Source: Eustoma russellianum
Taxonomy: Eukaryota; Streptophyta; Magnoliopsida; Gentianales; Gentianaceae
Assembly (NCBI GenBank): GCA_036186865.1
Contig: AP025056.1
Coordinates: forward strand, 35,174,536 to 35,238,535
Length of the DNA stretch: 64,000 bases
Reading direction: 5' to 3'
Shown here: positions 11,612 to 20,048 of the stretch, one piece after another
Numbering within the stretch: the first letter of the stretch is position 1
Layout of the letters: each line of letters starts with the position of its first letter
Translations under genes and position numbers: made by a program
Notes under the pieces: generated by a model
The model's input: the letters and a program-made list of their open reading frames with translations, nothing else
The model's database searches: none
What the model was told of the DNA's origin: nothing

Positions 11612-12340
11612 TTACAAGCATCCTTTACAAACATCATCGTATGAGAATAAATGAAATAGCGAGCGTATAATGGTGTATCTCCAGTTATATATGATATGCC
11701 GCATTAAGACCTTGCCAAGTAAAACCACCCTTGTGGATAAAACCTTGGCGAAGGAAAAAGTGTACATATTTATACGACTGTCATTGATACAAAAATTATA
11801 TAAACATGAATGCCTCGACTCTATGACGACATAATAGAAGACGCTAATGGCCCGAAGGAGTCGGTTGTCACTTGATGTTGGTGATGGATATTGACTTGAG
11901 CTAGATGGATCCACTTCGACATGTACCTCGTGAAAGAGAAAAGTAGCAGTTATGACAATGGCAATGAAACATGAAATGATAACATGTGTAATGGCCAGAC
12001 GCATACCCAAGTCGCCCTGGCTCAATTCAAGCCAAGGCGACGACATCTTCTTTTTGCCCTGGCATGTGACTGTAGTTCCTCCGAATTTCCTCGCCAATGA
12101 TCCAAAAATATACCAGGAAATCGTCGCCGTAAGGTGAAGGAGGAGGGCTGTCTCAGCCGTTGCATACTCATAGCCCATCAGGTGAAAATAACCAAAGCAT
12201 GCACGTATGAGGGAAAAAACAACGTTAATAAGTATAAGAGAGCATAACAATAAGCGGATGACCAATGGAGTACAAACCATACCGAGTCTGCCTGTACCCC
12301 GCAGGATACAGGCAAAATGTTGAAAAGAGTGCCAATCCAT
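11612..12340 (-). CDS. LINE copy 3 candidate ORF3, 242 aa, several membrane helices
   Basis: Unrecognised. The ATG is 14 bp after the ORF2 end at 12354. The start MDWHSFQHFACILRGTGRL is shared with the shorter ORF3 of LINE copy 2. Three hydrophobic stretches could span a membrane: LVIRLLLCSLILINVVFSLI, the region around LLLHLTATISWYIFGSLA, and ITHVIISCFIAIVITATFLF. A Ser/Pro-rich segment (SSSSQYPSPTSSD) follows. The last about 60 codons overlap the strongly conserved 3' UTR block and may not be coding. No known domain was seen. The similar start and position in two copies argue for more than chance, but translation is unproven. Confidence 0.35.
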   Translation of the reverse strand: MDWHSFQHFACILRGTGRLGMVCTPLVIRLLLCSLILINVVFSLIRACFGYFHLMGYEYATAETALLLHLTATISWYIFGSLARKFGGTTVTCQGKKKMSSPWLELSQGDLGMRLAITHVIISCFIAIVITATFLFHEVHVEVDPSSSSQYPSPTSSDNRLLRAISVFYYVVIESRHSCLYNFCINDSRINMYTFSFAKVLSTRVVLLGKVLMRHIIYNWRYTIIRSLFHLFSYDDVCKGCL

Positions 12341-12353
12341 GTGGAAGACTTGA

Positions 12354-13844
12354 TTAGGGAACGCGCAAATGAACTATGGAAAGATCCAATGCAATGGAGC
12401 TCCGCACTAATGGAGGAAGAGTATGCGAATTATAAACTTGCGTACTAGGCTTTAGCATTGCATGCTGAGCAAGGTAATGAGCCGCCATATTTTCCTCCCT
12501 ATGAATATGCAAAAACTCCAATCGATGGAGGTGTGTTAATGTATGAAGCATGCGAAGATAATAATTCCCATGAATCAGATGTGGTCGCGCAAGGCAGGAT
12601 ATTAGCTGCTCACAATCCGTCTCCAGAATAAGTGAACGATATAGTGGAAGAAAGTACAATAACCCAAAAATCGCTGACTTTAGCTCTGCATTAAGAGGTG
12701 TACTTGGTGGGAGTCGGAAGGAGATTGCACACACACATAAACCATCGTGATCACGCAAAATTACACCCCCTGAACTATAGTGTGTGCCTACTGCCGCATC
12801 TGTATTTAATTTTAATTTACCCAAAGGAGGAGTACGCCAACGCACCAAAGGAGGATGCGATGGCTGAGGCGAAGAAAACCAAGCAAATTTCGGTATAGTC
12901 CCAGCTGCTAGATTTGAATCAACCATTGTTTTACTCCACATAGTTATGTCATAATGAACCGAACCCCGGAGAGATACCATAGAGAAAGTGTGCTTATCAC
13001 CATATATTAATGATGCATAAGAACGCCATATATTGTACACAATAATCGACGGAATGACTATTTTTAAAACCCCCGAGAGAGAAGAGAAAGAAGACCTGTA
13101 CCGCCATGAGAGAAGATATTGGCGAAGATACAACGATGATGGAGGGGGGCAATGCAACTCACAAGCAAAATAATGCCAAAGAGAACTTATCTGCGGGCAG
13201 TAGATAAAGATGTGATCAACCGTGGCCGATGATGCCTTGCAAAAAGGACATTGCGTAGGTTGCGAAGCATTATATTTGCCAATATAATCTTCAAATGGTA
13301 GAGCCGAATGGAAAATACGCCACAGAAAAATTTGAGTGACAGGTGAATGATGTTTGAACCAAATAAATTTCGCCGAGAGCAGCGTTGGGCTGGATATGCG
13401 ACAGACATCATACGCCGAACTCAAGGAAAACTCTCCTAATGTCGTGTGAAGCCAGCTGAGATGGACATCCTGGCCCTCAGTCTGGGCAAGGCAGAGGGGG
13501 TGAATGCGACAAATTATCTTCCAAATGGGTGAGTCAGGCAGTCAAGGAGTATAATCTCCGCACCTACCATATTTTGCATGCATGTACTTGCTCCAAAGGG
13601 TAGAATGCTGCTGATATGACCACCATATACGACAATGATAGGCGTGTTGCAGAGCACTAAGATCACGTAGTCCCAGTCCTCCCTCCTCTCGAGGTTTGGT
13701 GATAGCGTCCCAGGCAACCCAGTGATGCCGTCGTCCCCAAAAAAATGACGCCATCTTTCTATTTATGGTTTTGATCACAGACTTAGATAGGGTACCAGCA
13801 GCTAGAATATGTAAAGGGAGGGCCGAAACGACTGAGCGAAGCAA
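12354..13844 (-). pseudogene. LINE copy 3 ORF2 C-terminal fragment: RT end, zf-RVT, RNase H
   Basis: 13844-13542 encodes the post-RT region (MLRSVVSALPLHILAAGTLS, then GGLGLRDLSALQHAYHCRIW). After a frame break near 13430-13540, the frame 13424-12354 encodes zf-RVT (FKHHSPVTQIFLWRIFHSAL and CPFCKASSATVDHIFIYC, a C-x2-C...H...C zinc-like site). RNase H follows (LKLNTDAAVG, AELKSAIFGLLYF, LETDCEQLISC, REENMAAHYLAQHAM). The fourth catalytic Asp position is His, as in LINE copy 2. The endonuclease and RT catalytic core are absent because of 5' truncation, so this copy cannot move by itself. Confidence 0.85.
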
Positions 13845-13950
13845 GACCAGACGTCCAGCGGAAGAAAGTAATCGGGAATGCCAGCCCTGGAGCCGGTCGT
13901 CTACATGCTGTAATAATGTAGCGGAAGAAAGTAATCGGGAATGCCGTCCA

Positions 13951-14146
13951 GGTGTTATATTAATAAAATAACTGTCACTTGTAGCGGAGGAATATCGTGG
14001 TTACTATAGTTATGCTAAGCTAGGGTGGGAGACTCTCCCAAACTAAACAAAAAAGCAAAGTAAAAATGTACATGAAGAGCAAAAAAGAAGCTAACAAGAA
14101 AATATAATTTTGAGATACGGAATAAATTACAATGATGTGTATGTAA

Positions 14147-14147
<1 letters not shown>
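13951..14147 (-). repeat. Short LINE 3'-end remnant
   Basis: After the LINE copy 3 truncation, CACTTGTAGCGGAGGAATAT (about 13976) is close to CACTTATGGCGGAGGAATAC in the 3' end of LINE copy 4. It is probably a diverged tail of yet another insertion. The rest of the stretch has no recognisable content. Confidence 0.35.
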
Positions 14148-14196
<49 letters not shown>

Positions 14197-14230
14197 TTTT
14201 AAGAAAGAGATTTTATTAANNNNNNNNNNA

Positions 14231-14284
<54 letters not shown>

Positions 14285-14310
14285 TTTTAAGAAAGAGATT
14301 TTATTAAAGA
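14148..14310. repeat. (TA)n(TG)n microsatellite duplicated across a 10-N gap
   Basis: A TA run, a TG run and then GTATTTTTAAGAAAGAGATT occur twice, just before and just after the ten N at 14220-14229. The two sides look like the same sequence, so this is most likely an unmerged contig overlap rather than a biological duplication. Confidence 0.75.
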
Positions 14311-14826
14311 GAAGCCCTCACTTATGGCGGAGGAATACCGTAGTACATGAAATGAAATGCGAAAAACATAGCATTTGAGGATTATCAACGATCAAGCTAT
14401 ATATGATATGCCGCATTAAAACCTTGCCAAGTAAAACCACCCTTGTGGATAAAACCATGGCGAAGAAAAAAGCGTACATATTTATATAGATGATATGTTG
14501 ATATGCGTTAGTGTATAATGAGTTACATAAAAACATCTGAAGACAACCGAAATCGAAAAAGGTATAGTGCCGTATGAACAGCCGCCCATGTATGTCAAGA
14601 CATTGGAGTGTGGTGCTGATGTCTGTCCTTGTATTCCAAATTGTGGCAGTGCAGCTAAGGGGTTGATGGAGTGCCTCCCCCCATGAAGAGACTATGAGGA
14701 CCCAGATGATGTAGGCATAGCATACGTGTAGAACTAGTATGACCCAGGCTCGCATCCAATCACAAGAAACATGAATGTCTAAGTAAGTTATCAGTTGAGG
14801 ATATAATAAACGGTACAAGATAAACT
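14230..14826 (-). mobile_element. LINE copy 4, 3' end only
   Basis: Minus-strand 3' fragment of the LINE copy 2/3 family. The conserved tail block (about 14399-14490) matches 5805-5890 and 11693-11775, followed by AATAAAATCTCTTTCTTAAA and a CA/TA microsatellite tail. Upstream on the minus strand is part of the candidate ORF3 region with hydrophobic codons (WVILVLHVCYAYIIWVLIV). It is 5'-truncated near 14826 at a TA/TG microsatellite. Confidence 0.7.
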
Positions 14827-14840
14827 GAGGATATATATAC

Positions 14841-14880
<40 letters not shown>

Positions 14881-14902
14881 GTGTGTGTGTGTATATATAT
14901 AT
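14827..14902. repeat. TA/TG microsatellite
   Basis: Alternating TA runs with a short TG run between the LINE copy 4 truncation point and the SINE. No gene. Confidence 0.8.
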
Positions 14903-15028
14903 AAGTGGCGCCATAATGAGCGAAAAACCTTTAGGTCTAGCGGTTGAGTAGCATTTATCCCAACCCTGGGTCTCGAGTTCGATTCCCCTCCCCAATTTTT
15001 TTTTTAAAAAAAAGTGGCGCCATAATGA
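14903..15028 (+). mobile_element. Short tRNA-derived SINE with 17-bp target duplication
   Basis: The 17-bp AAGTGGCGCCATAATGA occurs perfectly at 14903-14919 and 15012-15028. Between them is a 92-bp body resembling a tRNA gene: an A-box-like GGTCTAGCGGTTGAGTAGC (about 14934-14952) and a B-box-like GAGTTCGATTCCCC (about 14975-14988). It ends in T and A runs. This is what a Pol III SINE mobilised by LINE machinery looks like, and LINEs are next door. The body is unusually short and has no tRNA-unrelated region, so it may be a tRNA-fragment retroposition rather than a member of a SINE family. Confidence 0.7.
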
Positions 15029-15039
15029 AGAAAAAAAAG

Positions 15040-16074
15040 AAAAATTGTGGTTAGAAAAATACCCCAACAATACACTAAGTGTAAAAAAAATGTGTAGAAA
15101 TCAAATGATTGTATTTGTCCTATTCTACCCACTTAACACTATTGCTGGCCGATTTTCCTCCATGCAAGTGGGAAGAAAGTTTTCTTCTCTTTTGTCTTCA
15201 ACTACACAACAAAACCTTACACTCTTTTATCGCAACCATCACATTTTCTTCCATTTTATCCTATATGGCAACAAGACAAGCCACTCTCTTCCTTCTTTCC
15301 CTCCATAGGTCGACCACCCCTACTCCCAAGGAAGACAAAGTCTTCCCATCCTCACGCTCCATGTCATACAATCATGACCTACACCCTAATGCCACCTTAT
15401 GCACTCATTAAACAAGAAAAGAAAAATCTCCTTAGCCCCCCTCCCCTCACTACCCTCGGCTGAAAGTTCAAGAAAAGGGGGAACCCCTCTCTCTTTTCTT
15501 CACTTCACATTTCAAGCGATTCTCACATTTCATCCAAACTCCCTCTCCTCTCTCTTCCAAGCCACAAAGTCTTTCAATACCCCTCTTTTTCCTATCTTGG
15601 CCAAGAGCAACCACAAGAGCAAATGGGAGAAATTTCTTCTCTTTTTCACACACAAGTATCATCCAAACCAAGCTTCAAAAACCCTCCATCATCCAAGTGT
15701 GCTTCAAGAAGGGTGTAGATCTTAGAATCAAGGAAGAACAAGGTAAGAACTTCATGTAGATTAAGTTAAATTCTTCCATTTATCTATGTTCATAAGTTGC
15801 TCACTAACCCTACCATTTTTGGCTTCAAAACCGTTGACTCCAAGGAAGAAGGAGAAGTAGTTTTTCTTCTAGAACAAGTGAAGAATCTTCATTTTAAGTT
15901 GGTAAATAAGTGAGAAAGGCAAATATTATTCCTAGAACCTTCATGGATTTTCAAAGGTTAAGTAAATATGTTTATATCAAATTTGGATCATCTATGTAGT
16001 ACGTTTAAGTTTTAACCATAAGAATATGCAAAATACATGTTTCTAAGTGATGTGTGTGTGTATATATATCTATA

Positions 16075-16114
<40 letters not shown>

Positions 16115-16393
16115 CATATACACTTATATAAAATCGGCCATAACACATAAATATGGACTTTTAAGTATAAATGAAATGAAAAAAATTCTTAGGTGATATT
16201 TGTAGAAAATAGAGAAAGAAAGTGAAGTTATGTAATATTAAGAAAAGTGTACTAAGGATATCATTTTGATGTATTTGTTCATGTATGTTTCCATGATGAT
16301 CATCAAGTATGTGTCCTATATGATATTTTGGTTGTCATATGTTTTAATGACTTTGTTTTAGCATGTTTATGTATGCATCATAAGCATGACTAA
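15040..16393 (+). repeat. Partial gypsy-type LTR, plus orientation
   Basis: Non-coding. It resembles the middle of the LTR at 53150-53700: C/T-rich stretches, AAGAACAAGGTAAGAACTTC (about 15733-15752), short exon-like blocks and long T/A-rich spacers. It ends at 16393, where a minus-strand LTR end interrupts it. ORFs here have no recognisable product. A TA microsatellite lies at 16061-16112. Confidence 0.45.
16061..16112. repeat. (TA)n microsatellite
   Basis: Nearly pure TA dinucleotides with a few C interruptions at the left end, inside an LTR-like region. Confidence 0.85.
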
Positions 16394-17681
16394 TGTAGCG
16401 CCCTGCCCAGAACTAAGGTTTTGGCACAGTGCACTCGTCTTACTCTGCTACGAACAATACAAGGCGTCGATACTATACATATGCATATCGTCATGAATCG
16501 TAAATCGAGATAGCGGAAGCAAAATAAAGATAAAAGTACACCATGCATAAGAACACAAATCGTGAGAGTGCGTATAATCCTAATGTACAATGTCTCAAAA
16601 TAATCGAAGTAAATCATGATCAAAATCCAAAATATCCGGTACATAACTCCGGCCTACATCTCAGCTCACGGATACTCTAGTCGGGGTACGTCCTCTAGGA
16701 GTAGTGGATCAATAACCCTGTTATCTGCAATGTGATAAGGCAAATATGAGCGATAAACGTAATCGTCCAGCAAGTAATCCGTCTAGATACGTCATATGGA
16801 TCATGCATGGGAGACGGGGTAATAAAATAATGATAATTATAACAATGAACATAATAAAGTGCTTCTCCATCAATAACAAATAAAGTGCATCACATAAATA
16901 TAATTAAATACAAGTAACAACTATCATTACTAAAGTAACCATGCTATGCTATAAGTCTCTATACTAGTCATGGAAATACGATATTCCTACGATGCGATGT
17001 CATAAATGATGCCATGAAAATTCTATAACGACAAATGATAAAACAAACCGATTTCATAAACTGCTCACACACAGTAACATCACAACGATGCCATGAAATG
17101 TCCATACACAGTAAAATCACACCTATGAACTGTCCATATACAGTAAAATCAAACCGATGTCATAAATTTTCCATACACAGTAAAGTCACACCGATGCCGT
17201 GAATTGTCCATAAACGGTAAGACCAAACCGATGTCCTAAACTGTCCGTACACAGTAAAATCACGACGATGCCATGAATTGTTAAAAATATTTTGTTTAAT
17301 GTAACATGTATGCAACGCCTCTATTCAACATATATAAGTACTCAAATAATCTATATATCATAATATACTAACAATTTACTACCTATGCGCTTAACTTATA
17401 TTTTAAATCATGAACATCCTTTTTCTTTCCGATATTTCAACTCTCGACCCAACAACCCCTTTATCACACAAAATTATACCTCAACATTTCATAAAAGATA
17501 CATCTTATACATATCCAAAGTGGTCAAAAACCCTAATTTAATATTCCTTTACAATGACTTCATATTTCCTAATAATATACATTATATAATCATATTTTAT
17601 GTCATACCTTATTTTATACATATTTATATCCATAAAATGTCCAAAATTATTTATTCTACCCCCAACAAATATCTAAGCCGA

Positions 17682-17687
<6 letters not shown>
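16394..17687 (-). repeat. LTR fragment, minus orientation, related to the gypsy LTRs further right
   Basis: Starts TGTAGCGCCCTGCC, equivalent to TGTGGCGCCCCGCACC at 34794 and CGTAGCGCCCCGCACCC at 46770, which are LTR 3' ends on the minus strand. It contains the conserved stem-loop (16745-16774) and a tandem-repeat zone (17047-17287) in the same order as the other LTRs. It is cut by a TA run and the pararetrovirus at 17688-17725. No ORF in it has a recognisable product. Confidence 0.6.
17047..17287. repeat. Tandem repeat, about 42-bp unit, 5-6 copies
   Basis: Degenerate units each carry TCCATACACAGTAAAATCAC and a variant of GATGCCATGAA. It lies inside the minus-strand LTR fragment, at a position comparable to the different tandem repeats of the other LTRs. 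Confidence 0.8.

Positions 17688-17724
<37 letters not shown>
17688..17724. repeat. (TA)n microsatellite abutting the pararetrovirus
   Basis: A TA run that ends directly at the first viral base (17725). TA-rich insertion points are known for endogenous Caulimoviridae. Confidence 0.85.
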
Positions 17725-17727
<3 letters not shown>

Positions 17728-17872
17728 GGTTTCCCCAAACAATATTCTACGGCAACGTTCTTTGCAACCGATTTCAATTATTGGGATTACCAGCAGGCAT
17801 GGTTCAATACTTTTTATATCCAGAACTCAAGATGTTCCCATACATGGTTAATATATTTTGATACAAAACAGA
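17725..17872 (+). pseudogene. Inverted fragment of viral ORF2
   Basis: Reverse-complement match to 19224-19371 over 148 bp with very few changes. It is joined at 17872 to the leader region of the minus-strand copy, so it is an inverted junction. It is too short to code for anything useful. Confidence 0.85.
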
Positions 17873-17988
17873 ACTAATTCCAGCCAGTAAGAACATAAAA
17901 TAAAAGGGAGATGGGAATAGGATTAGGCGGAACTAATTCCAGCCAGTAAGAACATAAAGTAAAAGGGAGAAGGGAATAGGATTAGGCG
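17871..17988. repeat. 59-bp direct duplication in the viral leader
   Basis: Two adjacent 59-bp units (17871-17929 and 17930-17988) differ at about three positions. Both carry GAACTAATTCCAGCCAGTAA. They lie right at the inverted junction. Confidence 0.9.
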
Positions 17989-18239
17989 GTGTATAACCGT
18001 CCATGATATAAGTATATATTTAAAAAATTGAAACACTTTGAAGAACATAAATTTAAAAGAATCAAATCATACCATATATTTCTTGAAAAGTATTGGAGAT
18101 ACAAATATTGAAGGACTGCTGGGATTCTTGGGAGGAATCTGTGATTATAGGAGTTCTCTAGGAAGAGGAGTGTACAAGGAGATCTAAGATAAGATCTGAG
18201 AGGTGTTGGATGTGAGAGAGTTTTCTGTCTGAGGGAGTG

Positions 18240-18290
18240 AAAACTTGTGTCTCTCTCCGTCCGTTGCCCTCTCTTTTATAGAGTTTTTTT
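18240..18290 (-). promoter_or_regulatory. Candidate viral pregenomic-RNA promoter (TATA box)
   Basis: On the minus strand CTCTATAAAAGAG (18271-18283) is a good TATA box in the intergenic region after ORF2, where Caulimoviridae place their 35S-type promoter. A pyrimidine-rich leader follows downstream (about 18250 and lower). Transcription would start about 30 nt after the box and run leftwards. The leader is cut at 17872, and I found no primer-binding site complementary to initiator tRNA-Met in what is left. Confidence 0.55.
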
Positions 18291-18689
18291 TTAAGTATGG
18301 GAAAATACAAAAAGTAACTATTACAAATTTTCTTCATCTTCATCTTGTGTCTTCGTCTTGCTATTCCCTGAATATGAATATTACATGCTTTTTTTCTGAA
18401 TATTGCGTCGTCTTCTTCGGTCCTGGTATCTTGATGTCATCGTTATTGTTCAAGATGATTGAAAGTCTTCATTGATGATATCTGTAATCTTCATTTTGTA
18501 GATCTTCACTATTTGTTTATGTATCTGATGATATTGTCCTTTTATTGCTGAAACAATGCTGTCATTGGTATTGTTGTCCTTCCTTTGTGATATTGTCCTT
18601 CATTATCAAATATTGTCCTTCATTTGATGAATGTATCATGTATTTGCTGAATGTATATGATGTGATTTGATTCTTTTTTTTTTCAAATT

Positions 18690-20048
18690 GTTAATAAGTC
18701 AATTTCTTCTTCAATCTCAGGAGTATCCGATGCCGTGGAGGATTTTGATAATTGCATATATGGAGCAAAATGCTCTATTATTTGTTCAATTTCCTCTTGA
18801 TTTTTAGCGGATGCCAATTGAGCCTGCATCCTCTACTTCATTATTAAGAAATTTTCATCTCCTTGTCTGAGTAATGGTACAGGAGTCTTCGTTTTGGCGT
18901 TCCAAAAAGTGATCTGTTCCATTGCCTTGGAGGGACTGAGGCTATTTGGTATATTGAATGCCGTCCACCATAGAATTCTCTCTTTATTAGCGGAATCATA
19001 TTTTGAGTATACTCGGCCCGCCATTGCATAACCCATGGTAGATAGAACTTCATGTGAAATACAAGAAGCTTTGAGAAATATTTTTCTTCATCAGTGGGGT
19101 TATAGTGCTTTGAGAAAATATCAAATGATGTCTTCACTGTATCTTGCCCGATGAAATATTCTGCACATGATCCAAAATGTTCCCACCAACTATTGAACCA
19201 CAACGGGATGTGTTTCGTTGTGATCTGTTTTGTATCAAAATATATTAACCATGTATGGGAACATCTTGAGTTCTGGATATAAAAAGTATTGAACCATGCC
19301 TGCTGGTAATCCCAATAATTGAAATCGGTTGCAAAGAACGTTGTCGTAGAATATTGTTTGGGGAAACCAATTTTTTCTGTCAAGGACCCATATTCTTTGA
19401 TCCACTCATTAGGTGAAATAATATATAATATTCTGAAGCTTGAATAAGCAATTTCATTTTGATTTTCTTTTGAAAAACTGTGTTTTATTTCAACAGATTT
19501 AGTCATAAGTAATGTAGTTTGATAATAATCTGTTGTTTTTGTAGAATCCCATGATAAAAATTTTTACCAAAATAATTTTGCAAAGCAATCATAGGATCCT
19601 TGTGAAAAAAAGAATGTTCTATCGTAGTAATATATTGAAAAAATGATTTTTTAATGAAATTATTTTTGTGTACTACTTTCTTATAAGTAGGGAAAGTAGT
19701 AGTTTGTATATGACTAGTATTAGGAGAAAATATTTTTTATGAAACAGGTTTTTTGTCTACTACCGTAGATGTCTGTTTTTGAAAAATATTGAGTTGATAT
19801 TTCTCGAACCAATCCTGGAATTCTGCACTTTGAGACAAGTTTACAAGTATTGATAGGGTATTTGGGGTATTTGGGTTATTTTGGGAAGGAGATATTTCTG
19901 CCTTTGGACTTATTTGGGTTATAGGGGTAGCTGGTATTGGATGTTGGAGACTGGAAGTTTCTTCTTCCTCGACCTTGTCGGCCCATGTTTTGCGCGGTTG
20001 TGTAGTAGCTGGAAGTTTCCCTTTATCCTTGGTTTTTCTGGGCATCAT
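18690..20048 (-). pseudogene. Viral ORF2 (unknown function), broken
   Basis: The ATG at 20048 overlaps the polyprotein stop (ATGA), suggesting coupled translation. The N-terminal piece (103 codons, MMPRKTKDKGKLPATTQPRK) is basic, then acidic and Pro/Ser/Thr-rich, and stops at 19737. A second open stretch at 19506-18844 (FRILYIISPNEWIKEYGSL, FNYWDYQQAWFNTFYIQNS, WFNSWWEHFGSCAEYFIG) is rich in aromatic residues, including several Trp. A further shifted frame continues to about 18690 and ends in an acidic helix-like stretch (EEIEQIIEHF...EIEEEIDLL). Breaks lie near 19737-19510 and 18840. Its place after the polyprotein fits the unknown ORF2 of florendoviruses. The function is unknown to me. Confidence 0.65.

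Larger units (their letters stand above)
11536..13950 (-). mobile_element. LINE copy 3, same family as copy 2, 5'-truncated
   Basis: Minus-strand LINE keeping only the end of RT, zf-RVT, RNase H, candidate ORF3 and the 3' UTR. 5' truncation is typical of incomplete target-primed reverse transcription. The block TATATGATATGCCGCATTAA (about 11691-11710) and the following conserved stretch to 11775 recur at the ends of copies 2 and 4. The tail is AT-rich, with a short A run and TA repeats. At the truncated end, a 25-bp stretch at 13859-13883 is repeated at about 13921-13945. Confidence 0.83.

Noticed and set aside
14930..14990. A functional tRNA gene
   Set aside because: Only the box-like parts are present, no full cloverleaf or acceptor pairing can be made, and a target duplication flanks it; called as a SINE.
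15045..15725. Plus-strand ORFs of 87-108 codons as host genes
   Set aside because: Low-complexity Ser/Leu-rich reading of a C/T-rich LTR region, no motif, and similar LTR sequence exists at 53150-53700.
17385..17861. 158-codon plus-strand ORF
   Set aside because: It reads through a TA microsatellite and then the viral ORF2 fragment in another frame; chance ORF.
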